Below, piece by piece: positions 25,772 through 34,264 of a stretch of 64,000 nucleotides of DNA. The DNA lies in NCBI RefSeq assembly GCF_026342355.1, contig NZ_JAPEMV010000004.1, forward strand, positions 186,001 to 250,000, written 5' to 3'. The notes beneath the pieces were generated by a model, which searched no databases, was not told the DNA's origin, and saw nothing but the letters and a program-made list of their open reading frames with translations. The position numbers and the translations under genes are program-made. The DNA comes from Streptomyces sp. NBC_00249. GTDB lineage: Bacteria > Actinomycetota > Actinomycetes > Streptomycetales > Streptomycetaceae. Position 1 is the first letter of the stretch. Each line of letters begins with the position of its first letter.

Positions 25772-26363
25772 CGAGAAGTCGCCTTCCTTCAAAGGCCCGC
25801 CCGAGCGTGACCTCGTCCGCGTACTCCAGATCTCCCCCGACGGGGAGCCCGCTGGCCAGGCGGGTGACCTTCAGGCCCATGGGCTTGATCATGCGGGCGA
25901 GGTAGGTGGCGGTCGCCTCGCCCTCCAGGTTCGGGTCGGTCGCCAGGATCAGCTCGGTGACCGTGCCGTCCGCGAGGCGCGTCAGCAGCTCGCGGATGCG
26001 CAGGTCGTCCGGGCCGACGCCCTCGATCGGACTGATCGCGCCGCCGAGGACGTGGTACCTGCCCCGGAACTCGCGGGTCCGCTCGATCGCGACGACGTCC
26101 TTCGGCTCCTCCACCACACAGATGACCGTGGTGTCGCGGCGCGGGTCACGGCAGATGCCGCACCGCTCCTCCTGCGCCACGTTCCCGCACACCGCGCAGA
26201 ACCGGACCTTGTCCTTGACCTCCAGCAGCGCGTGCGCGAGGCGGCGGACGTCGGTGGGCTCGGCCTGCAGGATGTGGAAGGCGATCCGCTGCGCGCTCTT
26301 GGGCCCGACGCCGGGCAGCCTGCCCAGTTCGTCGATCAGGTCCTGGACCACGCCTTCGTACAA
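25764..26363 (-). CDS. recR: Recombination mediator RecR
   Basis: 199 residues, complete. A helix-hairpin-helix region (LGRLPGVGPKSAQRIAFHIL), a Cys4 zinc finger (CAVCGN and CGIC at about 57-72), and a Toprim domain (VICVVEEPKDVVAIE to ILATDPNLEGEATATYLA) are in the canonical order. It starts at TTG (26363), an uncommon codon but the only sensible one for MYEGVVQDLIDEL. RecR works with RecF/RecO to load RecA on gapped DNA. It lies directly downstream of ybaB, the common bacterial arrangement, although dnaX is not adjacent here. Confidence 0.95.
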   Translation of the reverse strand: MYEGVVQDLIDELGRLPGVGPKSAQRIAFHILQAEPTDVRRLAHALLEVKDKVRFCAVCGNVAQEERCGICRDPRRDTTVICVVEEPKDVVAIERTREFRGRYHVLGGAISPIEGVGPDDLRIRELLTRLADGTVTELILATDPNLEGEATATYLARMIKPMGLKVTRLASGLPVGGDLEYADEVTLGRAFEGRRLLDV

Positions 26364-26414
26364 CGGACTGCCTTCTTTCGGTTCTGGGGTGGGAGGGGGT
26401 CGCGGGTCGCGGAG

Positions 26415-26759
26415 CTAGAACGGCAGGCCGGGGATCCCGCTGCCGCCGCCCAGCGCCTGGGCGAGGGGGCCCATCTTCTGCTCCTGGAGGGCCTGCGCGT
26501 TCTCGTTGGCCGCCTGGACGGCCGCGACGACCAGGTCCGCCAGGGTCTCGGTGTCGGCCGGATCCACGGCCTTCGGGTCGATCACCAGGGCACGCAGCTC
26601 ACCGGAACCGGTGACGGTCGCCTTCACCAGACCGCCGCCGGCCTGACCCTCGACCTCGGTCCGCGCCAGCTCCTCCTGGGCCGTCGCGAGATCCTGCTGC
26701 ATCTTCTGGGCCTGCTGGAGCAGCTGCTGCATGTTGGGCTGGCCACCACCGGAAATCAC
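26415..26759 (-). CDS. YbaB/EbfC nucleoid-associated protein
   Basis: 114 residues, GTG start. The N-terminal helix NMQQLLQQAQKMQQDLATAQ, the beta strands carrying VKATVTGSGELRALVIDPKAV and the C-terminal helix region DLVVAAVQAANENAQAL match the YbaB/EbfC family, dimeric DNA-binding proteins. Typical family length. It is the first gene of the ybaB-recR-DUF5063 operon. The roughly 265 bp upstream, up to the divergent SLATT-type gene, should hold the promoters of both; I see no clear -10/-35 pair. Confidence 0.95.
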   Translation of the reverse strand: MISGGGQPNMQQLLQQAQKMQQDLATAQEELARTEVEGQAGGGLVKATVTGSGELRALVIDPKAVDPADTETLADLVVAAVQAANENAQALQEQKMGPLAQALGGGSGIPGLPF

Positions 26760-27025
26760 AGGTACTCACTCCACACTTCGGAACGACCTTCGGGAACGCT
26801 CGGTCAATCCGAGCCTACGTGCTCCCCGGGCGCCGCGCCCTACGCCGGGAGGACCAACTCTTTCGAGTGAGGGACGGGGCGTGCGCGGACCTGCTGAAGA
26901 CCTCCTTGCGGGCGGAAAACCGGGGATTCGTTGTCCATCGCGCGGCATTCGAAGGTAGGAAGAGCATGCGCACCATTGCGCACACGCGCACCACGACACG
27001 TCAGCGCAGCCAGAGGGAGTGCCGG

Positions 27026-27760
27026 GTGAGTCAGCCGGAGATGCAGCCCGAGGGGCCACCCCGGGACCCCGCAGAGGACGGCGACGGCGGCGACCTGACC
27101 GGCCGGCCGTTCCCCCTCGGGGACTGGGGCGAACCCGCCGAGCGGCTCGACGAGCTCTACCGGCGGGTCGAGGCCGATGCGCTGCGCACCGCCGAGTGGT
27201 ACCTCTCCGACCGGGCGTGGAAGCGGCGGGGCGCGCGGACCCTGCGCGCGGGCGCGGCCGCGGGCGCCGTCACGGGCGCCGCGATGCCGCTGCTGGAGCT
27301 GACGGGCTCGGCGCCCGGCGCGGCCTCCTACGGGTACCTCGCGCTGCTGCTGGCGGCCGCCTGCCTGGCCTGCGACCGGTTCTTCGGGCTGACCTCGGGG
27401 TGGATGCGGGACGTCGCCACCGCGCAGGCCGTGCAGCGCCGGCTCCAGACGCTCCAGTTCGACTGGGCCTCCGAGAACGTACGGGAGGTCCTGGGCCCGA
27501 CCGAGGGCACCGCGAGCGAGGCGGCGGAGCGGTGCCTGACCGTGCTGCGGCGGTTCTCGGAGGACGTCACGGAGCTCGTGCGCTCCGAAACGGCGGACTG
27601 GATGGTCGAGTTCCGGGCCGGGCCGGCGCCGCTGGTGATGCAGTCCCTGGCCGGCTCCGCCGTGCGCCCCGACGCGTACGTCCCCCCGGCCCGCTTCCCC
27701 CTCCCCCCGGGCAACCGCCCGAACATGCCCCGCCAACGCCCCCCGGAACAGCCCCGCTGA
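27026..27760 (+). CDS. SLATT-type membrane protein
   Basis: 244 residues. After an acidic N-terminus comes a region with WYLSDRAWKRRGARTLR leading to two adjacent membrane helices (AAAGAVTGAAMPLLELTG and YLALLLAAACLACDRFFG) and then a long helical cytoplasmic part (RLQTLQFDWASENVREVLGP). This two-helix-plus-coiled-coil plan fits the SLATT superfamily, proposed on comparative grounds to be pore-forming effectors in conflict systems; here it sits alone among housekeeping genes. I used the GTG at 27026 with GGGAG; an in-frame ATG at 26966 with GGAAGAG is a real alternative adding 20 residues. Confidence 0.7.
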   Translation: MSQPEMQPEGPPRDPAEDGDGGDLTGRPFPLGDWGEPAERLDELYRRVEADALRTAEWYLSDRAWKRRGARTLRAGAAAGAVTGAAMPLLELTGSAPGAASYGYLALLLAAACLACDRFFGLTSGWMRDVATAQAVQRRLQTLQFDWASENVREVLGPTEGTASEAAERCLTVLRRFSEDVTELVRSETADWMVEFRAGPAPLVMQSLAGSAVRPDAYVPPARFPLPPGNRPNMPRQRPPEQPR

Positions 27761-27956
27761 GGGGGCCTTCCCATTCCTTGACGCGCCGCTCGCGCGGTGC
27801 GGCCCTGGCGGGCCTTACCGGCTTCGCGCCGCTGCGCCGGACTCCGTCCGGCGGTGGCGGGGCGGGACCGGTTCGGGTGGCCGGGCCCGTCTGCTGTCTG
27901 CGGACCGTTGCCGCTGCGCGGGGCGGGGTCCCCTACCCGCCCTTCCACCGTTCCCG

Positions 27957-28005
27957 CCTCAAACGCCGGCGAGGCTGGATTTATCAGCCTCGCCGGCGTT
28001 TGAGG
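27957..28005. repeat. Dispersed Streptomyces-type palindromic repeat / terminator
   Basis: Perfect 21-bp arms with a 7-nt AT-rich loop (GATTTAT). It lies in the 392-bp gene-free stretch 27761-28152, between convergent genes, so it can terminate both. Similar CGCCGGCGTTTGAGG-containing palindromes are scattered through Streptomyces genomes. Confidence 0.8.
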
Positions 28006-28013
28006 CGCGGGGT

Positions 28014-28085
28014 CTGGGGCGGAGCCCCAGGGTCTTTCAGCCCCGCCGGCGATTGAGGCGCGGGGGTCCGGGGGCTGGCCCCCGG
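28014..28085. repeat. Second palindromic repeat unit with two hairpins
   Basis: CTGGGGC-GGA-GCCCCAG at 28014-28030 and CCGGGGG-CTGG-CCCCCGG at 28068-28085. The sequence from 27991 recurs with changes from 28044 (CGCCGGCG then A or T, TTGAGGCGCGGGG), so two copies of one repeat stand 53 bp apart. Confidence 0.7.
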
Positions 28086-28152
28086 GAGCGGCGCCGCACA
28101 CGAACGGGCACGTCGGCCACATCCAGCCCGGCCAGGGCAACGGCAAGGGCGA

Positions 28153-28803
28153 TCAGCTGAAGATGATCATCGACCCCTGGCCAAGGCTCCGCGTGGCCGC
28201 CGCATGCAGCCCCAGCCACACGTGCCGCTCCCGCGCGAAGGGACTCTCGTCGTACGGGATCGGCCCCGCCGACTCCTCCAGTGACGTCGGCCGCCCCGGC
28301 GGCGCCGGCGCCGCGGGCGGGTTCGCGGGGTCTATCCCGATCGCGGGAGCCACGAAGGCCAGCTCCCGCAGCAGCCCCTGCGCGGACCCCAGCGGCCCGC
28401 CCCCGGCCAGCAGCTCCTCGTTCGCGAGCGGTGCCGCGAAGTCCACCGGCACGTACGCCCCCGCGTGGTCGTAGTGCCACACCAGGTGCGACTGCTGGGC
28501 GGTCGGCTCGAACATCTCCAGCAGCTGCTCGTAGTCCCCGCCCAGCTCGTCCACCGGGGTCACCGGCAGCCCGCAGATCTGCAGCAGGTACGCCCGCCGC
28601 AGGAAGTGCAGGGCGTCGTAGTCGAATCCGGCCACCGGGGCCACGTCTCCGCTCAGGCCCGGCATGTAGGCGAACACGGGCACCGACGGCAGGCCCGCCG
28701 CGCCCAGCGCCTTGTCGTACGAGGCGATCTCTTCCGCGAAGGGGTTGTCGGGGCTGTGGCACAGCACGTCGACAAGGGGGACCAGCCACAGGTCACAGGC
28801 CAC
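28153..28803 (-). CDS. Protein of unknown function
   Basis: 216 residues from the GTG at 28803, which has GGAG 8 nt upstream; the frame is open about 18 codons further but without an RBS. The sequence CDLWLVPLVDVLCHSPDNPF starts the protein; DALHFLRRAYLLQICGLPVT, VWHYDHAGAYVPVDF and ERHVWLGLHAAATRSLGQGS are its conserved-looking parts. It has no signal peptide, membrane segment or known motif. It is probably a soluble protein limited to actinomycetes; I do not recognise the family. It is downstream of the GntR gene with a 99-bp gap. Confidence 0.65.
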   Translation of the reverse strand: MACDLWLVPLVDVLCHSPDNPFAEEIASYDKALGAAGLPSVPVFAYMPGLSGDVAPVAGFDYDALHFLRRAYLLQICGLPVTPVDELGGDYEQLLEMFEPTAQQSHLVWHYDHAGAYVPVDFAAPLANEELLAGGGPLGSAQGLLRELAFVAPAIGIDPANPPAAPAPPGRPTSLEESAGPIPYDESPFARERHVWLGLHAAATRSLGQGSMIIFS

Positions 28804-28902
28804 GCGGGCTCCGATCAGTCGTTGCCGCCGATCGGGCCAGCGTAGTGCTCCGGACACGCTCCGCGAAGGGGTGCGCAGAACCCGCGCACGCGGGCCGGGG
28901 GC

Positions 28903-29568
28903 TCAGAGGCCCGCGGCCCAGTCCAGCCCGTGCTGGTTGTACGCGCGCACGATCCGCCGTACCTCGTCGGCGTCGGCCCGCGTCACCGCGTCGACCAGCT
29001 CGTTGTGCCCGTCCCACAGCACGTCACGGGGCTCCCGCGCCAGCTGGAGGTGCGGTACGGAGAAGACCCAGCACTGCACGCGGATCCGGTGCAGGAACTC
29101 CGAGATGTACGTGTTCCCGACGAGCCCGCTGAGTTCCCGCCAGAAGCGCAGGTCGTAGCCGATCAGCACTTCGAGCGAACCGCTGCGCGTGGCCCGCCGC
29201 GCCTCCTCCGCGCGGCGGCGCACGGACACGAGCAGTTCGCCGGCCTCGGGCGAGACCCCGCGTTCGACGAGCCGGCGGAAGATCCCGTCGAGGATCAGGG
29301 TGCGGGCCTCGATCATTCCGCGGAAGTCGTCGACGGTGTAGACGCGGACGCGGAACCCGCGGTGCTGCACGGATTCCAGCAGCCCCTGCGCGGAGAGGTC
29401 GACGAGCGCCTCGCGCACCGGGGTCGCGGAGACCTCGTACTGCTCGGCTATCTGCTTGACCGTGAATTCCGTGCCGGGGGGCAGACGGCCCGCGAGCACC
29501 TCGTCACGCAGCGCGTCCGCGATCTGCTGTCGCAGGGTGTTGCGGGTGACACCTCCGCTGCCTGGCAT
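28903..29568 (-). CDS. GntR-family (FCD-type) transcriptional regulator
   Basis: 221 residues. The N-terminal winged helix has LRQQIADALRDEVLAGRLPPG and VKQIAEQYEVSATPVREAL. The C-terminal all-helical FCD domain (about 90-215) carries FRGMIEARTLILDG, a likely metal/ligand-site DLRFWRELS, and DGHNELVDAVTRADA near the end. FadR/FCD regulators usually respond to small carboxylates or amino-acid-derived acids. It lies just downstream of a class III aminotransferase on the same strand, so local regulation of that gene is plausible. Confidence 0.9.
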   Translation of the reverse strand: MPGSGGVTRNTLRQQIADALRDEVLAGRLPPGTEFTVKQIAEQYEVSATPVREALVDLSAQGLLESVQHRGFRVRVYTVDDFRGMIEARTLILDGIFRRLVERGVSPEAGELLVSVRRRAEEARRATRSGSLEVLIGYDLRFWRELSGLVGNTYISEFLHRIRVQCWVFSVPHLQLAREPRDVLWDGHNELVDAVTRADADEVRRIVRAYNQHGLDWAAGL

Positions 29569-29626
29569 AGGGGTCCGTCTCTCCTCGTAGATCCTCGGAC
29601 ACCTTAGGCCAGGCAGCGCGGCTGAA

Positions 29627-29674
29627 ACCGATCGGTTCTCGATCGGTATGCGGATGTACCGACCGTTATGCGGA
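29627..29674. promoter_or_regulatory. Repeats upstream of the GntR gene
   Basis: The palindrome ACCGATCGGT (29627-29636) is followed by a partial copy, CGATCGGT (29640-29647), and then the direct repeats GGTATGCGGA (29645-29654) and CGTTATGCGGA (29664-29674). They lie 59-106 bp before the GntR start; an autoregulatory operator is possible. Confidence 0.3.
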
Positions 29675-29677
29675 CGA

Positions 29678-31030
29678 TCAGCCGCCCGTGGTGTGCCGGT
29701 CGGCCACCGTCAGCGCCTCGTCGAGCAGCGCGAGGCCCTCCTTCGCCTCGGCTTCCGTGACGGTGCAGGGCGGGACGACGTGCGTCCGGTTCATGTTGAC
29801 GAACGGCCACAGCCCGGAGGCCTTGCAGGCCGCCGCGAACTCGGCCATCGGGGCGTTGGCGGCGCCGGCCGCGTTGTACGGGACCAGCGGCTCGCGCGTC
29901 TCCTTGTCCCGTACGAGTTCCAGGGCCCAGAAGGTGCCGAGGCCCCGGACCTCGCCGACCGACGGGTGCCGCTCGGCGATGGCGCGCAGCTCGGGGCCGA
30001 TCACGTTCTCGCCGATGTGCGCGGCGTTCTGGACGATGCCCTCCTCCTCCATCGCGTTGATCGTCGCGACGGCGGCGGCGCAGGCCAGGGGGTGGCCGGA
30101 GTACGTCAGTCCGCCCGGGTAGGGGCGTGTGGCGAAGGTCTCGGCGATCGCGGCGGAGATGGCGACGCCGCCGAGCGGTACGTATCCGCTGTTGACGCCC
30201 TTGGCGAAGGTGATCAGGTCGGGGGTGACGCCCCAGTGCTCGGCGGCGAACCAGGTGCCGGTGCGGCCGAAGCCCGACATGACCTCGTCGAGGATGAAGA
30301 CGATGCCGTGGCGGTCGCAGAGCTCGCGCACGCCGGCGAGGTAGCCGGCCGGCGGGGTCATGATCCCGGCGGTGCCCGGCACGCTCTCCAGGATGATCGC
30401 GGCGATGGTCGCCGGGCCCTCGAAGGCGATGGTGTCGGCGAGGTGGGCGAGGGCGCGCTCGCACTCCTCGGCCTCGGTGGTGGCGTGGAAGGGCGAGCGG
30501 TACAGGAACGGGCCCCAGAAGTGCACGACGCCGGCGGAGGCGGTGTCCGAGGGCCAGCGGCGCGGGTCGCCGGTCAGGTTGATCGCGGCGGCGGTGGCCC
30601 CGTGGTACGAGCGGTAGGTGGACAGCACCTTCTGGCGGCCGGTGTGCAGCCGGGCCATCCGGACGGCGTTCTCCACGGCCTCGGCGCCGCCGTTGGTGAA
30701 GAAGATCTTGTCGAGGTCGCCGGGGGTGCGCTCGGCGATGAGGCGTGCGGCCTCGGAGCGGACGTCGACGGCGAAGCCGGGCGCGAGGGTGCAGAGCCGG
30801 GCGGCCTGCTCCTGCACGGCCGCGACGACCTTGGGGTGCTGGTGGCCGATGTTGGTGTTGACCAGCTGGGAGGAGAAGTCGAGGAAGCGGTTCCCGTCGT
30901 AGTCCCAGAAGTACGAGCCCTCGGCGCCGGCGACGGCCAGCGGGTCGATCAGGGCCTGGGCGGACCACGAGTGGAAGACGTGAGCGCGGTCGGCGGCCTT
31001 GACGGTCGCGCCGGTGACATGAGGGGTCAT
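29678..31030 (-). CDS. Class III PLP-dependent aminotransferase
   Basis: 450 residues. Fold-type I, class III signature: IFFTNGGAEAVENAVRMAR for the PLP-phosphate site, STYRSYHGATAAAINLTG, the PLP-Asp in FILDEVMSGFGRTG and the Schiff-base Lys in LITFAKGVNSGYVPLGG (about residue 273). Such enzymes move amino groups from omega-amino acids (taurine, beta-alanine, GABA) or diamines to pyruvate or 2-oxoglutarate. Substrate cannot be read from sequence. The downstream GntR regulator suggests inducible catabolism. Confidence 0.9.
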   Translation of the reverse strand: MTPHVTGATVKAADRAHVFHSWSAQALIDPLAVAGAEGSYFWDYDGNRFLDFSSQLVNTNIGHQHPKVVAAVQEQAARLCTLAPGFAVDVRSEAARLIAERTPGDLDKIFFTNGGAEAVENAVRMARLHTGRQKVLSTYRSYHGATAAAINLTGDPRRWPSDTASAGVVHFWGPFLYRSPFHATTEAEECERALAHLADTIAFEGPATIAAIILESVPGTAGIMTPPAGYLAGVRELCDRHGIVFILDEVMSGFGRTGTWFAAEHWGVTPDLITFAKGVNSGYVPLGGVAISAAIAETFATRPYPGGLTYSGHPLACAAAVATINAMEEEGIVQNAAHIGENVIGPELRAIAERHPSVGEVRGLGTFWALELVRDKETREPLVPYNAAGAANAPMAEFAAACKASGLWPFVNMNRTHVVPPCTVTEAEAKEGLALLDEALTVADRHTTGG

Positions 31031-31102
31031 GCGGTCACGCTAGAAGTGCGCAGGTGGGAAGGGATATCGGCGGACTGTATGGGGGTGGGGGGCCGCCCTC
31101 GG

Positions 31103-31168
31103 CAGTCTGTCGCCCGGACGGTCGTCCGTTGCATCCATTGACAGCATGCTGCCGATACGACAGTCTGT
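31103..31168. promoter_or_regulatory. Promoter region of the DJ-1/MarR operon with CAGTCTGT repeats
   Basis: CAGTCTGT occurs at 31103-31110 and 31161-31168. TTGACA at 31138-31143 matches a -35 hexamer, followed directly by the palindrome CAGCATGCTG (31142-31151). The downstream MarR repressor may bind here; inferred. Confidence 0.35.
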
Positions 31169-31220
31169 TGTCATAAGCCGGAGCCACTCGGACGATGCGA
31201 CGCCACTGGAGGCGAGCACC

Positions 31221-31856
31221 ATGAGCGAAACCCCGCACAAGCCGGTCCACCTCGCGGTCTACGACACCTACGCGGACTGGGAGACCGGCCACACCACCGC
31301 CCACCTCACCCAGCGCGGCTACCAGGTCCGTACGGTCGGCCTCGCCGCCACCGCCGGGCAGCAGATCACCACGATGGGCGGCGTCCGCGTCCAGCCCGAC
31401 CTCTCCCTCGCGGACCTGCGCCCCGAGGACTCCTCGCTGCTGATCCTCACCGGAGCCTCGCTCTGGGACACCGGCGACACCCTCGCCCCCTTCGCGGCGA
31501 AGGCCCGCGCCTTCCTGGCGGCCGGAGTGCCGGTGGCCGCGATCTGCGGAGCCACGGCGGGCCTCGCCCGCGAAGGCCTGCTCGACGGCCGCCCCCACAC
31601 CAGCGCGGCCCCCTTCTACCTCGCCGGACAGCCGGGCTACGCGGGCGCCGGACACTACGTCGAGGCCGACGCCGTCACGGACGGGGACCTGATCACGGCG
31701 GGCCCGACGGAACCGGTGGCCTTCGCGCGGGAGGTCTTCGCCCGGCTCGGCGTCTACAAGCCGGACGTGCTGGACGCGTGGTACCGGCTCTTCCACGACT
31801 CGGACGCGAGCGCGTACCCGGTACTGATGGCGGCGTCGGAGTCCGGCGATGCCTGA
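31221..31856 (+). CDS. DJ-1/PfpI-family protein
   Basis: 211 residues with RBS GGAGG before the ATG. DJ-1/PfpI (class I glutamine amidotransferase-like) fold: VHLAVYDTYADWETGHTTAHL at the start, LLILTGASLWDTGD in the middle and the nucleophile elbow VAAICGATAGLA with Cys at about residue 112. The family includes proteases, deglycase-like enzymes and isocyanide hydratases. The downstream MarR gene overlaps its stop by 8 nt, so the repressor and this enzyme form one operon, often an electrophile or oxidative stress response; that link is inference. Confidence 0.85.
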   Translation: MSETPHKPVHLAVYDTYADWETGHTTAHLTQRGYQVRTVGLAATAGQQITTMGGVRVQPDLSLADLRPEDSSLLILTGASLWDTGDTLAPFAAKARAFLAAGVPVAAICGATAGLAREGLLDGRPHTSAAPFYLAGQPGYAGAGHYVEADAVTDGDLITAGPTEPVAFAREVFARLGVYKPDVLDAWYRLFHDSDASAYPVLMAASESGDA

Positions 31857-32424
31857 CCCCGGCCCCGGCCCCGGCCCCGGCCCCGGCCCCGGCCCCGGCC
31901 CCGGCCCCGGCCCCGGCCCCGGCTCCGGCTCCGGCTCCGACCCCGACCCTGGCCCCGAGCCGCTGTCCCCGCGGGCGCGGCAGGACCTGCTCAGCCGCAC
32001 CGCGCTCGGCGTCTTCCACCTGAACGGCCAGTTCCTCGCGATCTCCGAGGAACTGGCCCGCCCCGCCGGGCTCACGGCCGCGTGGTGGCAGGTACTGGGC
32101 GCCGTGCTGCGGGAACCGCTGCCGGTCGCGGGCATCGCCCGGTCCATGGGCATCACCCGGCAGAGCGTGCAGCGCGTCGCCGACCTGCTGGCCGCCAAGG
32201 GGCTCGCCGAGTACGTCACGAACCCCGCGCACCGGCGCGCGAAGCTGCTCCGGCCGACGGAGGCGGGCCGGGCCGCCGTCGCCCGCATCAACCCGGGGCA
32301 CGCCGCCCTGGCCGCCCGCCTCGCGGAGGAACTCGGCGAAGCCGCCTTCGCGGAGACCGTCCGCACCCTGACCCGCCTCTCCGAGGCCCTGACCAACCTC
32401 ACCCCCCGGCCCGACACCCCCTGA
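31849..32424 (+). CDS. MarR-family regulator with a Pro-Gly repeat N-terminus
   Basis: 191 residues. After about 42 residues of Pro-Gly/Ser-Gly repeats comes a MarR winged helix: GLTAAWWQVLGAVLREP, then IARSMGITRQSVQRVADLLA as the recognition helix and the wing AEYVTNPAHRRAKLLRPTE. The repeats are encoded by 11 perfect CCCCGG hexamers, so N-terminal length should vary between strains without frameshift. The ATG lies inside the end of the DJ-1 gene with GGAG upstream. It likely represses its own operon. Confidence 0.85.
   Translation: MPDPGPGPGPGPGPGPGPGPGPGPGSGSGSDPDPGPEPLSPRARQDLLSRTALGVFHLNGQFLAISEELARPAGLTAAWWQVLGAVLREPLPVAGIARSMGITRQSVQRVADLLAAKGLAEYVTNPAHRRAKLLRPTEAGRAAVARINPGHAALAARLAEELGEAAFAETVRTLTRLSEALTNLTPRPDTP
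31857..31922. repeat. Hexanucleotide microsatellite (CCCCGG) x11
   Basis: Eleven perfect copies in frame at the start of the MarR gene, followed by related CTCCGG units. Slippage would add or remove Pro-Gly pairs only. Confidence 0.95.
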
Positions 32425-32567
32425 CCGCCGGGGGGCGATCCCCTCACCTCCGCGCGGCGGGACCCCGCAACCACCACCCGCCCCCCGACCGTCCCTCCCC
32501 CTGCGAAGCCCACCGCACTACGCTCGGCCCCGCCCGCCGACGCGCCCCTGGGGAAGGGACACCCGCT

Positions 32568-34172
32568 GTGGAACAGCTCCACCCCACCGACCCGCCGCAC
32601 ATCGGCCCGTACCGTCTCCTCTCGCGCCTCGGCGCCGGCGGCATGGGCCAGGTCTACCTCGCCCGTTCCGACCGCGGCCGCACCGTCGCGGTGAAGCTCG
32701 TGCACCCCGCCCTCGCCCTCCGCGAGGAGTTCCGCGAGAGGTTCCGCCGCGAGGTCGCCGCCGCCCGCCGCGTCGGCGGCACCTGGACGGCGCCGGTCCT
32801 GGACGCCGACACCGAGGCCGAGGTCCCCTGGTTCGCGACGGGCCACATCCCCGGCCCGAGCCTGCGTCAGGCCGTCGACCACGACTTCGGCCCGCTGCCG
32901 GCCCGCACCGTGCGGATACTCGCCGCGGGACTCGCGTACGCCCTCCAGGACATCCACCGCGCCGGTCTGATCCACCGCGACCTGAAGCCGTCGAACATCC
33001 TGCTCACCCTCGACGGCCCCCGCGTCATCGACTTCGGCATAGCCCGCCCCCTCCAGGAGGCCGACCGCGGCCTGACCCGGCCCGGGGAACTGGTCGGCTC
33101 CCCCGGCTTCATGGCCCCCGAGCAGGTGCGCGGTGATCCGGTCACCCCGGCCTGCGACGTGTTCTGCCTCGGTGCCGTCCTCGCGTACGCCGCCACCGGC
33201 CGGCTGCCGTTCGGCGACGCGGAGCAGCCGGGAGGGGCCGCCGGGCTGCTGCTGCGCATCGTCGAAGCGGAACCGGACCTGGGCGGCGTACCGGCCGAGT
33301 TGCGCGAGCTCGTGGCGGACTGCCTGCGCAAGGACCCCGCCGCCCGGCCGGGCTCCGACGCGGTGCTGGCCCGGGTGGGCGCGGACGGCACGGTCGCCGA
33401 CGGCCGGGCCCTGGAACCGTGGCTTCCGGCGCGGCTCGTGGCGCAGCTCGGGCGTCGGGCCGCGGAGCTCCTCGACCGTGAGGACGCCGGCCCGGACCGC
33501 GCCCCGCACCCGCCGCCACCACCGCCCCGGACGCCGCCGCCCCCGGCGCCCGTCCCGACGTACGTCTACGGTCCCGCCCCGGCCGCCGAGCCGCCTCCAC
33601 CGCGCCCGCACGCCGCGTCGACGGCGTTCCTGGTGGCGGTCGCCGCCGTCGTCGCGACGGCCGCGGGCGGGACGGTGTACGCGGTGATGAGCGCCGGCCC
33701 CGTGCCCCTCCCGCCAACCCCGCACTCCCCTCCCGTACCGGCTTCCTCCCCGGCCGAACCGCCGGGCACGAGCCGCGGAACGGGCCCCGGCACGGGCCCC
33801 GCCGCCGGCCCCTCAACCGGAACCTCCGGGGCCTCCCCCGGTACCTCCCCCGGCGTCCTCCCCGAGTCGTACGCCGGTAACTGGCGGGCCACCTCCGGCA
33901 GCGCGACCTGGTACCTCTCCCTCACCCCCGGCGCGGTCGGCGAGCCCGTCATGACCCTGCGCGTCGAGGACCCGGGCTACTCCTGCGCCTGGCGGGCGCC
34001 CCTGCGCAGCGCCCCCGACCCGGTCGAGCTCGGCGCCTCCTCCCTGACCTCCGGAACCCCTCCCACCTGCACCGCGGGCAGCTGGAGCCGGCTGCGCCTG
34101 CTGCCCGACGGGAGCCTGCGGCGCGAGCTGGACGGGGGATCCGGCCTCCCCCTCACGTATCACCGGGAGTAG
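32568..34172 (+). CDS. Membrane-anchored Ser/Thr protein kinase (PknB-type)
   Basis: 534 residues, GTG start with GGGGAAGGGA upstream. Kinase domain (about 10-270): glycine loop LGAGGMGQVYLARS, Lys in VAVKLVHPAL, catalytic HRDLKPSNIL, metal VIDFGIARPL and APE-type FMAPEQVRG. A Pro-rich juxtamembrane stretch leads to one membrane helix (TAFLVAVAAVVATAAGGTVYAV), then an external Ser/Thr/Pro linker and a small domain with two Cys (PGYSCAWRAP and PPTCTAGSWS). It senses an unknown external signal and phosphorylates cytoplasmic targets. No PASTA repeats are present. Confidence 0.95.
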   Translation: MEQLHPTDPPHIGPYRLLSRLGAGGMGQVYLARSDRGRTVAVKLVHPALALREEFRERFRREVAAARRVGGTWTAPVLDADTEAEVPWFATGHIPGPSLRQAVDHDFGPLPARTVRILAAGLAYALQDIHRAGLIHRDLKPSNILLTLDGPRVIDFGIARPLQEADRGLTRPGELVGSPGFMAPEQVRGDPVTPACDVFCLGAVLAYAATGRLPFGDAEQPGGAAGLLLRIVEAEPDLGGVPAELRELVADCLRKDPAARPGSDAVLARVGADGTVADGRALEPWLPARLVAQLGRRAAELLDREDAGPDRAPHPPPPPPRTPPPPAPVPTYVYGPAPAAEPPPPRPHAASTAFLVAVAAVVATAAGGTVYAVMSAGPVPLPPTPHSPPVPASSPAEPPGTSRGTGPGTGPAAGPSTGTSGASPGTSPGVLPESYAGNWRATSGSATWYLSLTPGAVGEPVMTLRVEDPGYSCAWRAPLRSAPDPVELGASSLTSGTPPTCTAGSWSRLRLLPDGSLRRELDGGSGLPLTYHRE

Positions 34173-34217
34173 CCGGCGGCGTTACTTCAACGGATTGTGT
34201 CGAAGTCAATAAGCCTG

Positions 34218-34230
34218 CAAGCAGTGCTTG
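34218..34230. promoter_or_regulatory. Short palindrome before the SnoaL-like gene
   Basis: CAAGCA-G-TGCTTG, 35 bp before the start. Position and symmetry suit an operator for the SnoaL/LysE pair; the regulator is not known. Confidence 0.3.
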
Positions 34231-34264
34231 TTACGCGTCCTGGCCCCACCGCACACTGCGGCAC

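Noticed and set aside
27761..28152. Small gene in the gap after the SLATT-type gene
   Set aside because: The stretch is occupied by dispersed palindromic repeats; frames through it lack RBS and show repeat-derived translation.
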